A stretch of DNA of 34,746 nucleotides from Gammaproteobacteria bacterium (GTDB lineage: Bacteria > Pseudomonadota > Gammaproteobacteria > Pseudomonadales > Azotimanducaceae_A), in the NCBI GenBank assembly GCA_028819775.1, contig JAPPKV010000029.1:1-34746 (forward strand), written 5' to 3'. The notes beneath the pieces are model-generated. The model made no database searches, had not been told where the DNA came from, and saw nothing but the letters and a program-made list of their open reading frames with translations. Positions 33,707 to 34,746 of the stretch are shown here, in pieces. Both the position numbers and the translations under genes were made by a program. The first letter of the stretch is position 1. Every line of letters begins with the position of its first letter.

Positions 33707-33804
33707 CGTAGGGGCGACCCTATCGCGCCCGCTAGGGCGCGCGGTCGCCCGCGCCGGACGCACGGGTCAACCCGCCAACGGGACGGACAAGCCCGTCCCC
33801 TACG
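33707..33804. repeat. 98-bp element with CGTAGGGG/CCCCTACG ends after gcvPB
   Basis: Bounded by CGTAGGGG (33707-33714) and CCCCTACG (33797-33804). Inside, GGGCGACC pairs with GGTCGCCC around a nested GCGCCC-GCTA-GGGCGC stem, and GGGACGG pairs with CCGTCCC near the right end. It is the short relative of the 216-bp element at 24944 and shares its first 14 nt, CGTAGGGGCGACCC, with the copy at 3590. It lies between convergent gcvPB and the methyltransferase gene but does not supply their stop codons. The remainder of the 176-bp gap holds nothing I can identify. Confidence 0.8.
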
Positions 33805-33845
33805 GCTCGTTGCTCCTTGCATGTCCGCGGGGCGGCATTGGGGCG

Positions 33846-34733
33846 TTACTTGGTCGCCGTCAACTCGAAGACGAGGGGCAGAAAGTCACCGTCGAACGGC
33901 AACCGCCAAAGGCCGTCGTCGCCCTGGGTCATTCCCGGGAATTGCCGGTAAAGGGTTGCCGGGTGTTCGGCGAACGAGGCAAGGCGTAGGCCGGCGTTGA
34001 GCAACGCAGTCAGGATCTCCCCGATGCTGTGTTGCCACTCGTGGCACGCCGACTCGATGGGTTCGTCACCGGCATAGGACGGCACGCCGCCGGGGAAGGA
34101 CATTCCTTGAGGATTCGGGAAGTAGCCGTAGCGAACCCTGAGATCCTGGCGTGAATTGAGAGTCGTTTCGTCGTCGAATACCTGGCTCGCCGGATGGATG
34201 TCCAGGAGATAGAAGAGCCCGCCGGGCTTGACGTAGCGCGACACCACTTCGGCCCAGCCGTCGAGGTCGGGAAGCCAGGCGAGTACGCCCATCGCCGTGT
34301 ACACGACATCGAACTCGCCGTCGAGAACTCGGTGTAGATCGTAGACGTTCGATCGGATGAACCTGGCATTGAGACCGACTTGGTCGTTCAGGTCCCGGGC
34401 GAGCCGGATGGCATCGTCGGAGATGTCGATGCCGGTGGCCTTCGCGCCGAGCCTTGCCCAGGACAGCGTGTCGAGACCGAAGTGGCATTGCAGGTGGAGA
34501 AGAGACTTGCCGCGTACGTCGCCGACGCGAGCACGTTCAAATCGGTTCAGGGTGATCCGGCCGGCCTTGAAGCCGGCCACGTCGTAGAAGTCGGAACCCG
34601 CGTGTACCCGCGTGCGCTCGTTCCAGTTGGCGCGATTCAGCCGGATACGCGACGCGACCGCTTCGCGGTCGCCCCGATAATTCGCTGCGCTAATTCTCCC
34701 GGCGGCGGGGCGGCGCTGACCGCTAGGCGACAA
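33846..34733 (-). CDS. Class I SAM-dependent methyltransferase, substrate unknown
   Basis: The conserved part begins at NRANWNERTRVHAGSDFYDVAGFKAG, followed by LLHLQCHFGLDTLSWARLGAKATGIDISDDAIRLAR (SAM-binding motif I and acidic post-I), FDVVYTAMGVLAWLPDL (motif IV) and GGLFYLLDIHP. This matches a common family of small bacterial methyltransferases with no assigned substrate. The N-terminus is unresolved: the only standard start seen in frame is TTG 34733, and the frame remains open to the window edge, but codons at 34650-34690 come from a repeat hairpin (RGDREAVAS). The true start may be a rare codon below 34654, just before the NRANW segment. Confidence 0.8.
   Translation of the reverse strand: MSPSGQRRPAAGRISAANYRGDREAVASRIRLNRANWNERTRVHAGSDFYDVAGFKAGRITLNRFERARVGDVRGKSLLHLQCHFGLDTLSWARLGAKATGIDISDDAIRLARDLNDQVGLNARFIRSNVYDLHRVLDGEFDVVYTAMGVLAWLPDLDGWAEVVSRYVKPGGLFYLLDIHPASQVFDDETTLNSRQDLRVRYGYFPNPQGMSFPGGVPSYAGDEPIESACHEWQHSIGEILTALLNAGLRLASFAEHPATLYRQFPGMTQGDDGLWRLPFDGDFLPLVFELTATK
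34650..34690. repeat. Copy of the metK-metF hairpin repeat at the methyltransferase N-terminus
   Basis: GCGACCGC-TTC-GCGGTCGC (34654-34672) is a perfect 8-bp hairpin followed by CCCCGATAATTCGCT. The minus strand of 21097-21149 has GCGACCGCTTCCGCGGTCGCCCCGA followed by GATTTCGCT, so the two loci share the same GC hairpin and adjoining AT arm. Here it lies in or just before the methyltransferase coding sequence. Confidence 0.65.
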
Positions 34734-34740
34734 AGGAGGG
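34732..34740 (+). promoter_or_regulatory. Strong ribosome binding site for a gene starting at the right edge
   Basis: AAAGGAGGG lies 6 nt from the window end; a TTG at 34743-34745 or a start codon just outside would be at proper distance. It implies a plus-strand gene divergent from the methyltransferase and argues against TTG 34733 as the methyltransferase start. Confidence 0.4.
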
Positions 34741-34746
34741 TCTTGT

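Overview
The window is a high-GC, densely packed stretch of a gammaproteobacterial chromosome. Several blocks keep a gene order familiar from Pseudomonas and relatives: coaD-rsmD next to ftsY-ftsE-ftsX-rpoH; hemW-rdgB-DUF4426-metW-metX-yggT-proC-yggS divergent from pilT; ruvX-yqgE-tonB-gshB; and def, 5-formyl-THF cyclo-ligase, 6S RNA, zapA and a TIGR02449 small protein next to a UbiH-type hydroxylase. The glycine decarboxylase P-protein is split (gcvPA + gcvPB), so the organism is not a close relative of Pseudomonas or E. coli. I cannot name the genus.

Layout. 1-984 (minus): coaD (runs off the left edge) and rsmD. 994-6024 (plus): ftsY, ftsE, ftsX, rpoH, trmB and a DUF2799 lipoprotein. 6052-8960 (plus): an accessory patch with a DUF4143 AAA+ ATPase behind a palindromic promoter, a small zincin-like protein and an overlapping membrane-anchored Cys-containing protein of unknown function. 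8994-15143 (minus): the long hemW-to-yggS cluster, read in the order yggS, proC, yggT, metX, metW, DUF4426, rdgB, hemW. 15268-16350 (plus): pilT. 16532-19384 (minus): gshB, tonB-like, yqgE, ruvX. 19489-20169 (plus): an unknown helical protein. 20186-22312 (minus): metK, metF. 22409-24948 (plus): pgk and a GlcD/D2HGDH-type oxidase. 25155-27906 (minus): TIGR02449 protein, zapA, 6S RNA, 5-formyl-THF cyclo-ligase, def, rpiA. 27975-33669 (plus): ubiH-like, gcvT, gcvH, gcvPA, gcvPB. 33846-34733 (minus): a methyltransferase. Genes within blocks are mostly joined by 4-nt ATGA overlaps, with TTGA at two junctions. One-carbon and methionine metabolism is strongly represented (metX, metW, metF, metK, formyl-THF cyclo-ligase, glycine cleavage).

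The most unusual content is in the repeats and control sites. (1) A 96-bp element, two 45-nt palindrome-containing units plus GGGCCC, sits in frame inside two unrelated protein genes, metX and the 5-formyl-THF cyclo-ligase, in opposite orientations relative to the gene. It behaves like the protein-coding palindromic elements described in Rickettsia. (2) A second family, bounded by CGTAGGGG/CCCCTACG, lies at gene ends so that the TAG inside its terminus is the stop codon of ftsX, the GlcD-type oxidase and rpiA; a related end does so for metK. (3) A perfect CIRCE (HrcA operator) overlaps a good promoter in front of rpoH, which suggests that the heat-shock sigma factor, and the coupled trmB, are under HrcA control. 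(4) The DUF4143 ATPase start codon lies in an inverted repeat that also covers its -10 box. (5) The zincin-like/anchored-protein pair is a candidate undescribed two-gene module.
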